A DNA stretch of 60,365 nt from the NCBI GenBank assembly GCA_030691545.1, contig JAUYEE010000076.1:1-60365 (forward strand), given 5' to 3'. The translations under genes and the position numbers were made by a program. Below the pieces are notes generated by a model. That model did not search any database. It was not told the origin of the DNA and saw nothing but the letters and a program-made list of their open reading frames with translations. Positions 34,901-38,455 of the stretch are shown in pieces; the first letter of the stretch is position 1, and every line of letters begins with the position of its first letter. The DNA is from a bacterium (GTDB lineage: Bacteria > Auribacterota > JABMQX01).

Positions 34901-35261
34901 AAGTGCATCGGCGTTCGCGTTGGGCCTTGAGGATAAGACCACCCGCCTCGACGGCAAGCCGGATTCCGGCACGGCGGACATCGGTTTCCATTATTCGGCG
35001 TCAGATGTCGTTCGTGTGGTCGGCACCGCGAGTGACCCGGCGACCGGTGGGGTCATCATTTACTGGACCTCGAAGGTCGGGAAGAGCTATCAGGTACACT
35101 ACGCGGACGGCCTCGGTCCCGCGGCAGCCTGGAAGCCTCTCGGCGACCCCATGTCCGGGACGGGGAGCGTCATGAGCCTGAAAGACACCGGAGGCGCGGG
35201 CCGTCCCGCTCCCATTGGAGGCCCCGTTAAGCAAAGGTTCTACCGCGTCGAGGAGAAGTAA
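19968..35261 (+). CDS. Giant secreted modular protein: pseudo-M6 protease, TSP3 repeats, four beta-helices
   Basis: A 5,097-residue uninterrupted frame; start fixed by GGAGGAAGGA before ATG 19968. Order by rough residue: signal peptide 1-30; thrombospondin-3 (TSP3) repeats 128-425; M6-like peptidase domain 460-810 with a lost zinc site; three KNH/Kre9-like Ig domains 998-1300; SbsA-like Ig domain 1428-1590; TSP3 1597-1704; beta-helix 1 1706-2120; TSP3 array 2121-3620; beta-helix 2 3621-3995; TSP3; beta-helix 3 4068-4470; TSP3 4470-4720; beta-helix 4 4720-5010; shared YRVE domain 5014-5097. Each beta-helix but the last closes with a DIGADE cap after a DYHLRP-SPCIDAG-type strand (choice-of-anchor Q type). 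TSP3 repeats bind calcium and make a stiff rod. The likely role is a surface fibre, adhesin or polysaccharide-binding scaffold (inference). It has its own promoter and a shared terminator. Confidence 0.92.
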   Translation: MSGRKGVVLWILAAAMLLLFVLNSATGLPPLPKSLESARQQAAKAPPISNTTVYRGRPPYDQHPLMPNKGKVKNLVIPVLADDDPGFRSQPLWPAPWLGRMNLIWVFEAAGNRRQLPGGGGATGIEAWGSYDRDGDGLPDAWERIQQPRLYEASTEDPHGGGHDPDGDDTFRSQDVAGTNLDEYNWGTDPRNTDTDGDGLPDGYEITYGLDPLDDGSKPVPDIPPEILALYPNLHGVNMNGADGDPDVDDGESDGGTNIVEAFAYQSPTDPNENTILGNAEDPDGQTPPAPVSNVLEFFFFGTLEFNGYSDLDNDVFVPAPSPWPGAPLPGMLTTECPDDTSRYFRTPSGALRPSNPLDPDTDDDGLPDGWEIWYYAPGNPYGGPNPLDDGRTPDVNGETHPACGPDGDPDLDGLTNAEEFLMGTAPSPAATSSGRGTESVKSYFADMSRPKFQPSRATEFYYGQFQIESFVAPYVILTFQKSYYARYPERMIEEALRQLEEGGFNYSLFDANNDGWIDNLCIVHQGRGQELTGNPDHILSGTYYLDQPVEVGHWKVETMPDPLNPYAAMGFGWSPVYTTEEPDATYRAQRAIILPEILQFYDAGTGQQAVLRDEHLSIGPACYEIARSIALAEPEDGRQVGLPDLFDNDPGVQDAGAGIGDWGLMGTGAWNYVPGQQQLGAPTPGDLPAPLSPWEKIKLGWVIPKKLEMDGRWKELTAHFLRREILWAEEGMPPGEYLLVEVKMKQGFVRFMTDPVIQPAWSSPFDQPLPIPTDIDPGLVGLLQDSAFTNSGDGGILVWHIDDNVGKIRDNNVNTGIGGRYRVALMQADGLNDLENYDPLNLTGNTADEGDLFPILNFPDPNEPGRQVDMSFDSFQRTEELSDGRVAVYPTTDSYTDGDTQIRFAHIQRGPAFEVSGGWPPGNMLWADSDHEMFHLFWDLNHRYLWFSVDKDRPAIVVKKPNGYLYRYPYLWPNGDEGPYGDSGNALDQEELKTVGTNEIWWDATDSVGPNVRIDLYENDDLVFTIANSVPNTGFYAWTVSQAAREVLTSGADEFQSVPVYSSNYLLKISDASDASVYDYSDDYFGFSDADNDMVLGAVPTSFQDGTAVAIAWTADSSIERVNVELYFQGQLYETIAQNLLNTGPGSVSWTPGTVPLEIRNIGWNIRVSDASNPNVFVENPVSIPRYTVAPNYADVVLTPQTIFWTLDATNQPLAQPVIVAGKPVEITWTTTHPTTYTVNINLYQNDRFLRYLRQEYPNVGRFVWFVPLDLQAGDYRIKIVSSQSAALADNYAFSAEFSVLPAAWIVYPAGGAELNALNWDYKPFGQLEFTDGYSIANIIFASAISNPNLTYRLEYLDAGGVWRQIPGASSIQLDPAQYDPQTGFLVATRGNFPWDTSGLTIPECRVRIICNQNPSINHQSGRFVVDHTPPKIVGLRFGSQTVNPLPPIAVDPNDPLSPIVAENVDVHAPIEITFNKQMDRENYSTQADVPILHWPWSTWYKLTVSEVPLVQSLPGSDPDAPPGPADPDLRSALTPATVTWSGTSLIYYRQEPWAPNAVYYVYVWRDARDKHKVGNEVGIDYAFCFVTADFEPPSVDTDRDGIPDDVEKQYPAREPGAPGLNPFLADAQLDADGDGVSNAAEIALGMNPILNDSDRDGMPDGWELSWGFDPIVDDAWVDYDGDRLTNIEEFKFETDPTDPNSPVTVYVDAANDSGFEDGSQEHPWTTIQKGINNALAPAIVVVADGLYEEHIKMKNGIALFSATRYGATIQGTGAGTVATVTDVPVARIDWFVITGGNGFTGGGISCVNSPIVISRNKITANTTQRAYYDLGGGGIYLEKSDAVIRGNEILRNNSVFLGGGILSLDSSPLIIGNVIAKNVAEVCGGAAYIEHGSPILTNNTIMDNVAVWGNYGGVFYHHGWNVPAYTYRQNDGAWYYYNNPIYNYRNLGYPLVVNCIIRGNGRQLHGIPLSGVWYSNLESNIFGFPPQEYGLFPWEYSIYFEKYWDFDIAAFEGYGSAYWEGYDSFTDFYFDFYTGYRLDMLFFGGLAGQDYLNFNIDEAPLFKDRQNDDYHLRPGSTDIDAGTDPTAFSVDIDDELAPVDGDNDSVVVTDIGADEFVDSDWDNLPDYWERLYFGDLTHDGTTDTNRDGQDDLTEYEGNEDPTAPRVPDQDGDGMPDSYEQANGLDPAVNDADADLDGDGLTNIQEYRSGTDPQNPDTDGDGLTDADEVIWAPTNPLNPDTDGDELNDGDELLVHNSDPLNPDTDGDGYPDGYEIQEFGNFDNDGSGDADNDGLTDLAEYLRGTDPTLPDTDGDTLSDAVETNTRVYVDANDTGTDPLSPDTDGDGWLDAAETNTGVYVSPDDTGSDPNSTDGDHDGLPDTYEIGRFGDYSRDGTEDLDGDGLTDIEEFYAGTDPTNPDTDGDGLSDGVETNTGVFIDGMDTGTDPLEADTDGDGLSDGVETNTGVFVDENDTGTNPLAEDTDRDGLEDNVETNTGVFVDENDTGSSPLLTDTDGDKLLDDDEVFLYGTDPNKADTDGDGLSDKEEIDVLLTDMLSADTDGDGLSDFDELFVYFSDPFRTDTDKDGLPDKWEIDNFGNFDADGKGDADGDGLTDLQEFTLGTDPNNSDTDGDGLSDPDEVTKYNTDPTKADTDDDGLSDRDEIFVYNTNPTNPDMDNDGLSDGDEILVYGSLPRNWDTDGDGMSDGFEIQYFGDFSRDGTGDFDGDRLTDLDEFLHGTNPGDDDTDDDGLKDNSEISRGTDPLNPDTDGDGLLDGQEVSRGTKPLDPDTDDDGLFDGVETDTGIFVDETDTGSDPKKFDTDGDLLSDGDEVKVYGSDPNKPDTDGDGMPDWWEADRDQDGVSDLAEVKLFGTDPRRVDTDGDEMPDWYEIGLVYDPNPLDPLTDDAALNRHAPPDNENNLDEFLNLNPTPPAALDPATDDAADDRDGDGTNNLDEFQNSDTDNDGLTNNEEVTRKPPLDPLGPDMDDDGLTDGEELNRTVPDPDDPNVPPAQIPAPTNPRNADTDSDGMPDGYEVFISTLDPTQPLDPLVRDGTSDRNSDGETNLDEYLGYDQDGDGLTTDEEVNRTIPDPNDPNIPPNQIPAPTNPLHVDTDRDGLVDGADGEVLKTDYPKGIDADNDTFVDGEEDFGTDPLDPDTDGDGLPDWWEVSRTVPNPNPPPPDIPAPIDPTDPTGVNGPTGDFNGDGVPNIDEYLGSPDADGDGILNIYETNTGVFVDANDTGTDPQNRDSDDDTLPDGWEVVNGTDPNAPTGVNGPDGDIDGDGITNFEEYMTADTDNDGLRDIVETNTGVWGDENDTGTDPGNPDTDGDTLLDGVETNTRIYVDANDTGTNPLSADTDGDGMPDWWEVSLAGDPAPLNPSVADDAGDRNGDGETNLAEFLAADSDRDTLTNGTEITLGTNPLDPDTDGDGMPDWWEVSAGTDPADAAGDNGRDGDIDGDGITNYVEYATTDSDLDGLLNPVEDLTGVFVDVDHTGTSPLDGDTDDDLLPDYDEVYVYPTDPNNPDTDNDGLTDFEEIRVYFTDPMNPDTDGDGMSDGDEIAYPSDPFDPDLDRDSLPDGWEFDNGLNLTVDDSLQDADGDGVSNVGEYVLGTDPNDAASPSRLYFVNAQTGDDAWDGTSSTYNGGTDGPKRTIQATIEVARTPAIIRVAAGNYVENLTLRPNIALLGEGEEVSVIVAAKTGNVVSFDGVAGVIDGFTIAGAQNLHGAKVYAYKACVVITNNLITSSLPPGAANARGVGIYCNSSPMAHIARNRIIGNYNDDLGGGIFTFASSANIRTNLIADNTAILGGGGICVKDGSPEIINNTVANNLSGYGAGGILVLAGSPHISNCILWGNGDDLEGVSVEMINHCDIQDGDFDGERGNFSLDPLFKRPSTGVVLNNDYRLRVESPCIDAATSAYVPTADLDGEPVPFNYIRRGYYWFYFDGVEYMSWTAGYLSSFYDFATGELVPDIYDYVQQSSIDVDIGADEVTDTDFDDVTDEVERNEWGTQAFHIDTDNDGMPDRWENDYGFDPLVDDGQGNADGDAFTNVEEWIFGTNPGSSSSPAHYFYVNAATGNDAWDGTRARYAGGTAGPKATIQAGVDAATALQDLLILKQRGYPPQLPVTVRERMWQGERREPAVVLVASGTYNENVTMGEAVALIGAGFDNTIINAPATANAVTFSGITIAKLSGFTIAGGDPPGAKVFLYRSPASLSGYADDQDAIRFAPVISHNRITGRLGTQEESVGGTGIYCSDSSCIIAYNEILWNHSQLSAGGIFCSSGSQPLVVGNRIFDNATEMYGGAVCLGGDSAPVIARNVMVRNTALLAGGAIYVAQGSPRITNNTLVDNSDGIFNSEGSPVISNCILWGNGDDLVDNAGSAAVTYCDIQDGDFAGFAGNISRDPVFKDAYRDDYHLRPLSPCVDAGRNVLSNGSMITSPSLYTIDVDLENSPFDGNNDGAAQMDIGADEMLDVDRDQMLDSWERQYFGGLGRNGTADADRDGLNDLDEFTFNGHPLASDADHDRLTDYQEAKVYGTAPNIPDTDADGASDFREVQWWATNWNADYDRDGVINILDPDSDGDGIADGYEMDNQLFTSINDAGRDRDSDGLTNLQEYQHGTDPNKADTDGDGISDGDEVSVHATNPLNPDTDGDGLLDGLELVNSTDPFNPDTDGDGMPDGWEAANSIDPLTADAVRDPDGDRLLNIEEYRFGTNPHDASSPVTTYADDSNLGSQDGSKEYPWGTLGLAIQYVEAVMPGKPVVIEVAEGTYNENLVVPEKVFLKGAGADKTQINGGGNGVAVTFANVPVAKIDGFTITGGRNADEMGGGIYCFNSKPVISNNVIRGNVARWGGGIGLKEGSDAVIFNNVIMANTANMFGGGIACDGSPPTVTSCTVVDNTATFGGGGIYNANGTSTVANCILWGNGWELSGISLPMIGFSNIEDGNFRGQRGNVSADPEFIKGVFSGLYLADNSPCVNAGSASAFALGLEDKTTRLDGKPDSGTADIGFHYSASDVVRVVGTASDPATGGVIIYWTSKVGKSYQVHYADGLGPAAAWKPLGDPMSGTGSVMSLKDTGGAGRPAPIGGPVKQRFYRVEEK
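21348..22390 (+). other. Degenerate peptidase M6 (immune inhibitor A-like) domain within the giant protein
   Basis: The domain keeps M6 landmarks: FDANNDGWIDNLCIVHQGRG, GLPDLFD, GIGDWGLMGTGAWN, LSPWEKIKLGW and GGILVWHIDDN. The HExxH zinc helix is replaced by YEIAR (residues 624-628, codons 21837-21851): both histidines are lost, glutamate is kept, and about ten extra residues separate it from GLPD. The fold is probably kept as a binding module without protease activity. Confidence 0.75.
25081..26325 (+). other. Beta-helix module 1 (type A) of the giant protein
   Basis: It starts with VYVDAANDSGFEDGSQEHPW and shows repeating N-x-I/V coils (VISRNKITANT, VIRGNEILRNN, LIIGNVIAKNV, LTNNTIMDNVA). 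It then has an atypical aromatic-rich segment (about 25710-26110, rich in Tyr, Trp and Phe) and closes with DDYHLRPGSTDIDAG and DIGADE. The opening resembles module 4. Confidence 0.75.
26326..30830 (+). repeat. Long thrombospondin type 3 repeat array
   Basis: About 1,500 residues of calcium-binding repeats of the form DTDGDGLxDxxE with GTDPLNPDTDGD linkers. Three sub-patterns alternate: the plain 20-odd residue repeat; FGNFDxDGxGDADGDGLTDL-type longer units; and ten copies of a variant reading ETNTGVFVDENDTGTDP or close. Coding DNA is accordingly rich in GACACCGACGGCGACGG-like words. Confidence 0.85.
30831..31950 (+). other. Beta-helix module 2 (type B) of the giant protein
   Basis: It opens FVNAQTGDDAWDGTSSTYNG, then FTIAGAQNLHGAKVYAYK, coils such as NNLITSSL, ARNRIIGNYN, RTNLIADNTA and INNTVANNL, then NCILWGNGDDLEG, DYRLRVESPCIDAA and DIGADEVTD. 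It is closely similar to module 3. Confidence 0.78.
32165..33380 (+). other. Beta-helix module 3 (type B) of the giant protein
   Basis: It opens YVNAATGNDAWDGTRARYAG, then FTIAGGDPPGAKVFLYRS, SHNRITGRL, AYNEILWNH, VGNRIFDNA, ARNVMVRNTA and TNNTLVDNS, then NCILWGNGDDLVD, DYHLRPLSPCVDAG and DIGADEMLD. The order of parts is the same as in module 2, which points to internal duplication. Confidence 0.78.
34129..35005 (+). other. Beta-helix module 4 (type A) of the giant protein
   Basis: It opens TTYADDSNLGSQDGSKEYPW, then VAKIDGFTITGGRN, coils SNNVIRGNVA, FNNVIMANTA and SCTVVDNTA, then NCILWGNGWELSG and a cap with DIGFHYS in place of DIGADE. It resembles module 1 more than modules 2 and 3. Confidence 0.75.
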
Positions 35262-35330
35262 CCGGTCACAGAATCCCGGTGGCGGCTCGCATAACCCACA
35301 CAGAGCGCACGGCCCCCTCGAGAAACAGAA

Positions 35331-35365
35331 AGAGCCACAGGCGCACCAGATGCTCCTGCGGCTCT
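35331..35365. terminator. Bidirectional hairpin terminator between convergent genes
   Basis: AGAGCCACAGG (35331-35341) pairs with CCTGCGGCTCT (35355-35365), with one mismatch. On the minus strand the stem is followed by TCTGTTTCT; on the plus strand by TCTCTCT. It lies between the giant gene and the convergent lipoprotein gene and could serve both. Confidence 0.55.
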
Positions 35366-35399
35366 TCTCTCTACTCGCGGAATGGTGAAGAAGCGCGGA

Positions 35400-35921
35400 C
35401 TACTCGTTGTACCTCCCGCTGCTCCCGGGGACACCGCCGGGGACCGCCGTCACTCGAGTCAGAACGACCTGTCCTGTCAAGCCGATGCTGACGTTCTCGT
35501 AGCCGGCGGTAATAATGACAACGTTCTGGGTGAGCGTCACCGTGATTTCCACGGACCCGACCAGGGAGAGGTTGTCATTAACGGTGTTCTGACCATTGAG
35601 GGTCACATCCCCTCGCCAGACGAATACCGTCGTCCCGCCGGTGCCGCTTCTCTCCTCCCGGATAGCGTTGGCGAGGGTCCCCGACCAGGTCCCGCCGCCG
35701 TTGTCGGCAGCGGTGAGGCTGTTCCCGCTCTGGTAAATCGTAAACAGGTTGAACCCGAACGTGTCCGGGACAGCCGAGTACGTGCCCGCGATGTCGAGGC
35801 TCGCGGAGCCGCCAGCCGCGCCCTTCTGTCCGGCGAAGAAATTGTCGCCCCCGTCATTGCACCCGAACAGCACAAGCAACATCGCACTCAGAACGGCAAT
35901 CGGAAAGAATCTCGTGACCAT
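35400..35921 (-). CDS. Lipoprotein of unknown function
   Basis: A 173-residue protein with a lipoprotein signal peptide: a hydrophobic stretch ending in the lipobox LFGC (C21 would be acylated), then a glycine-rich spacer (GQKGAAGGSASLDIAG). The rest looks all-beta, in the style of small lipocalin-like beta-barrel lipoproteins: GTYSAVPDTFGFNLFTIYQS, GGGTWSGTLANAI, FVWRGDVTLNG, SLVGSVEITVTLTQN. GGAGGA precedes the ATG. It converges on the giant secreted protein gene and shares a terminator with it; no functional link is implied. Confidence 0.8.
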   Translation of the reverse strand: MVTRFFPIAVLSAMLLVLFGCNDGGDNFFAGQKGAAGGSASLDIAGTYSAVPDTFGFNLFTIYQSGNSLTAADNGGGTWSGTLANAIREERSGTGGTTVFVWRGDVTLNGQNTVNDNLSLVGSVEITVTLTQNVVIITAGYENVSIGLTGQVVLTRVTAVPGGVPGSSGRYNE

Positions 35922-36087
35922 TGTGTCCTCCGTGGCATGAAGCCGGCGCCGGGGCCGGTCTTGGTTTCAGGCTACTGCCCTTGCACTCTTGTTACTTACC
36001 ACAGGTCACCCTTTCAGGCAAGTCAAAAAGATTCGCGTGGGGAACCCCTCAGGTATGGACGGGTTGCAGCCGCCCTTCGCTCTGTTC

Positions 36088-36116
36088 TTGACAGGCGCAC
36101 GGGGAAATCCGAAAAT
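36088..36116 (+). promoter_or_regulatory. Likely promoter of the HPF-cold-shock fusion gene
   Basis: TTGACA (36088-36093), 17 bases, GAAAAT (36111-36116), about 65 bases upstream of the start at 36180. Confidence 0.4.
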
Positions 36117-36179
36117 GGAGGCAGAAGTGACTCTCAGGAAAGGGAAACACCGTATGACCTCGTGGACGAAGGATGAACT

Positions 36180-36755
36180 ATGAAGGTACCGCTGGAGATG
36201 ACGTTTCGAGGCGTTGAGGAAACGGACGAAATCAAGGACCTCATCGCAAAGAAGGTTACGAAGCTTGAAGAGATTTGCGATTACATCATCCGCTGCCGCG
36301 TAGCGGTGGAAGTCCCGCATCATCATCAACGCTCGGGGAATCCATACCGAGTGGTCGTCGAGATCAAAGTTCCGCATCGCCATGACATAATAGTCCGCAG
36401 AGAGTCCGGCCAGGGGGATATGCACGAACCGCTCCCGTCCGTCTTGCGGAGGGCATTTGAGGCCGCGCGACGGGAGCTTCAGGAACTGGTTGACCGACAG
36501 CACGGTCTCGTCAAGAGTCATCTCGAGGAGCCCCCGATGGCATTCGTGGCCAGCCTCTTTCCAGAAGACGGCTACGGCTTCTTGGAAACTCCGGACGGTC
36601 GGGAGATTTACTTCCATCGAAACAGCGTTTTGAACGAAGACTTCCAGCGGCTGGAAGTCGGCGCCCGCGTCCGATTCGTCGAGGAAGCCGGAGAAAACGG
36701 CCCTCAGGCTAGCACTGTGCAGCTCCTTAAGAGAACTCAGCCATCGGCTCCTTGA
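36180..36755 (+). CDS. Ribosome hibernation factor (HPF/RaiA) fused to a cold-shock domain
   Basis: A 191-residue two-domain protein. Residues 1-105 match the HPF/RaiA/YfiA fold: MTFRGVEETDEIKDLIAKKV, CRVAVEVPHHH, YRVVVEIKVPHRHDIIVRR. This domain sits in the mRNA/tRNA channel of idle ribosomes. Residues 120-185 are a cold-shock (CSD) fold: VASLFPEDGYGFLETPDGRE then IYFHRNSV, with RNA-binding motifs RNP1-like (GYGFLE) and RNP2-like (IYFHRNSV). The combination would join ribosome protection to single-stranded RNA binding. AAGGATG precedes the ATG. Similar fusions exist in several environmental phyla; function is inferred from the domains. Confidence 0.85.
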   Translation: MKVPLEMTFRGVEETDEIKDLIAKKVTKLEEICDYIIRCRVAVEVPHHHQRSGNPYRVVVEIKVPHRHDIIVRRESGQGDMHEPLPSVLRRAFEAARRELQELVDRQHGLVKSHLEEPPMAFVASLFPEDGYGFLETPDGREIYFHRNSVLNEDFQRLEVGARVRFVEEAGENGPQASTVQLLKRTQPSAP

Positions 36756-36863
36756 GTGACATCCTTTGGTCCTCGTCGTCCATTTCCCTATTCGGAGCCC
36801 GTTCGTAGGGCTCGAGGCCGGATTTCGGATTTGCCCATAGCCGTTCGACATGAGCCCAACAGC

Positions 36864-36918
36864 CAGGATTGGACAGGGTAGCAGGACGGACGGGACGATG
36901 ACCCTGTAAATCCTGTCG
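36864..36918. repeat. AGGATTGGACAGGGTA/ATCCTGTC-type dispersed repeat
   Basis: AGGATTGGACAGGG ... GCAGGACGGACGGGA ... CCCTGTAAATCCTGTC is made of repeated ACAGGAT-like words and reads as an imperfect palindrome. Words of this kind are scattered noncoding elements in many bacteria. Confidence 0.45.
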
Positions 36919-36949
36919 AAAGCTAATACAGCCGCACCCGGCAAAACCC

Positions 36950-36978
36950 TTGACCTCTGACGGAACGGGTTGTACATT
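36950..36978 (+). promoter_or_regulatory. Promoter of the zinc-ribbon/aroE/prepilin peptidase cluster
   Basis: TTGACC (36950-36955), 17 bases, TACATT (36973-36978), about 100 bases before the start at 37078. Spacing is ideal, with 5 of 6 and 4 of 6 matches. Confidence 0.45.
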
Positions 36979-37077
36979 TAAGTGTGGAGACAATCTCGGC
37001 GACGTGGGGCATGGACTGCCGATTCTGCTGCCGCCCTTGTCGTTCAAGGAATCAAACAATTCCAAAGAGGTTCCCTA

Positions 37078-37494
37078 ATGGACTCGAGTACGAAAACTGT
37101 TGTCACCCTCGTTCTTCTTGTGGGGGTCATCGCGGCGGCCTCCTACTTCGCCGTGAGGCGGAGCAAACCCGATGAGGAGAAGTTGGGGTACACGGCTGTT
37201 CTGATGTGCGCCAACCCGGACTGCAAAAGGCAGTATGAGGGACGGATTGTCGCGGGGACTCCACCTCCCTTTGTCTGCAAACACTGCGGCAAGAAGACAG
37301 CCTATCGCGCGATGAAGTGTCTTGATTGCAGTGGGATATTCCCTCTCGTCGTTCAGGAAGACCCGACAAAGCCGGAGTCAGAGGAGATTCGCACTCAGGA
37401 ATGCCCCGAATGCGGAAGCCGCTACTTCGAGATTGTCCCTACCAAGGCGGAGCAGAAAGAAGCCGAAAAGGAACCGCGCGCGACAGAAGAGTAG
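37078..37494 (+). CDS. Small membrane-anchored zinc-ribbon protein
   Basis: A 138-residue protein: one N-terminal transmembrane helix (about 7-25), then several CxxC knuckles (CANPDCKRQY, CKHCG, CLDCSG, CPECGSRYFEIV) that look like two zinc ribbons, and an acidic tail. AAAGAGG lies seven bases before ATG 37078. It is followed after 55 bases by aroE and then the prepilin peptidase, so they may share a transcript. Its plan resembles that of the exported protein at 50575-50967. Function unknown; metal binding is inferred from the cysteines. Confidence 0.75.
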   Translation: MDSSTKTVVTLVLLVGVIAAASYFAVRRSKPDEEKLGYTAVLMCANPDCKRQYEGRIVAGTPPPFVCKHCGKKTAYRAMKCLDCSGIFPLVVQEDPTKPESEEIRTQECPECGSRYFEIVPTKAEQKEAEKEPRATEE

Positions 37495-37549
37495 CCTGTA
37501 GAGAACGTGCGCGTGCGGAGTGTAGCCTCCCCCTGCTGGGAGAAATCGC

Positions 37550-38416
37550 GTGGAAATCACCGGCAAAACGCAAGTCGTCGGCTTATTTGGCTATCCCGTC
37601 CGCCATACGGCGTCCCCCGCTTTTCAGAACGCTGGCTTTTCGGCGGCAGGGCTGGATTGGGTTTACATTCCCTTTGAGGTTCACCCGGACAGCCTGAGTT
37701 GCGCGATTGAAGGCGTTGTCGCCCTCGGCTTTCGCGGCGTCAATCTGACCATTCCGCACAAGCAGGCGGTTGTCCCGCATCTTGATGAACTTTCCCCTGA
37801 AGCCAAGATCATCGGAGCTGTAAACACGATTGACATCCGCGACGGGCGACTGAAAGGGTATAACACCGACGGGACGGGCTTCGTTCGTTCAATCCGAGAT
37901 GAGAGCGGAGTTGACCTCTCGGGCCTGTCCGTTTTCGTCATGGGGGCCGGGGGAGCCGGGCGCGCCGTGGCGGTGCAGTGCGCCCTCGACGGGGCACGCG
38001 ATATCCTTGTCTGCGATTGCGATGAGAGCCGTTCGCAGTCGGTTCATTCTCTGATTAACTCGCAAATCGCTTCCCGACCGGCGCGATTTGTCCCCCATAC
38101 CCAACATGCGATGCGCGACGGCGTCCGCCAGTGCGACCTCTTTGTGGATGCGACGCCGCTCGGGATGAAGCCGGGCGAGCCAATGAGCATTGACCCGGAC
38201 TGGCTCAGTCCTTCCACCTTCGTGTATGACCTCGTTTACGATCCTCCGGAGACGCCGTTGCTCCGAAGGGCAAAAGAACGCGGCTGCCGGACGCAAAACG
38301 GCATAGGGATGCTCCTGTACCAGGGATGCATCGCCTTTGAAATCTGGACGGGTCTTGCGGCGCCCGTGGAAGAAATGAGAAAGGCACTGGAGCAAGCGGT
38401 CTTCCGTAAACGTTAG
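37550..38416 (+). CDS. aroE: Shikimate dehydrogenase (NADP+)
   Basis: A 288-residue enzyme reducing 3-dehydroshikimate to shikimate in aromatic amino acid synthesis. Substrate site: FGYPVRHTASPAFQNAGF and VNLTIPHKQAVVPHLDEL, with the catalytic lysine in PHKQ; GAVNTI and YNTDGTGF, with the catalytic aspartate in NTDG. Nucleotide-binding loop: GAGGAGRAVAVQCAL. The C-terminal GIGMLLYQGCIAFEIWTG is also typical. It starts with GTG 37550 behind GGGAGAAA. aroQ, for the step before, lies 7 kb away on the other strand. Confidence 0.95.
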   Translation: MEITGKTQVVGLFGYPVRHTASPAFQNAGFSAAGLDWVYIPFEVHPDSLSCAIEGVVALGFRGVNLTIPHKQAVVPHLDELSPEAKIIGAVNTIDIRDGRLKGYNTDGTGFVRSIRDESGVDLSGLSVFVMGAGGAGRAVAVQCALDGARDILVCDCDESRSQSVHSLINSQIASRPARFVPHTQHAMRDGVRQCDLFVDATPLGMKPGEPMSIDPDWLSPSTFVYDLVYDPPETPLLRRAKERGCRTQNGIGMLLYQGCIAFEIWTGLAAPVEEMRKALEQAVFRKR

Positions 38417-38455
38417 CGAAATGGAGACTTTTCTCTCAAACAGGAAAGGGATTCA

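Larger units (their letters stand above)
36756..37077. other. Intergenic region with a dispersed repeat and a promoter
   Basis: No gene is visible here. The repeat at 36864-36918 and the promoter at 36950-36978 are listed separately. Confidence 0.5.
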
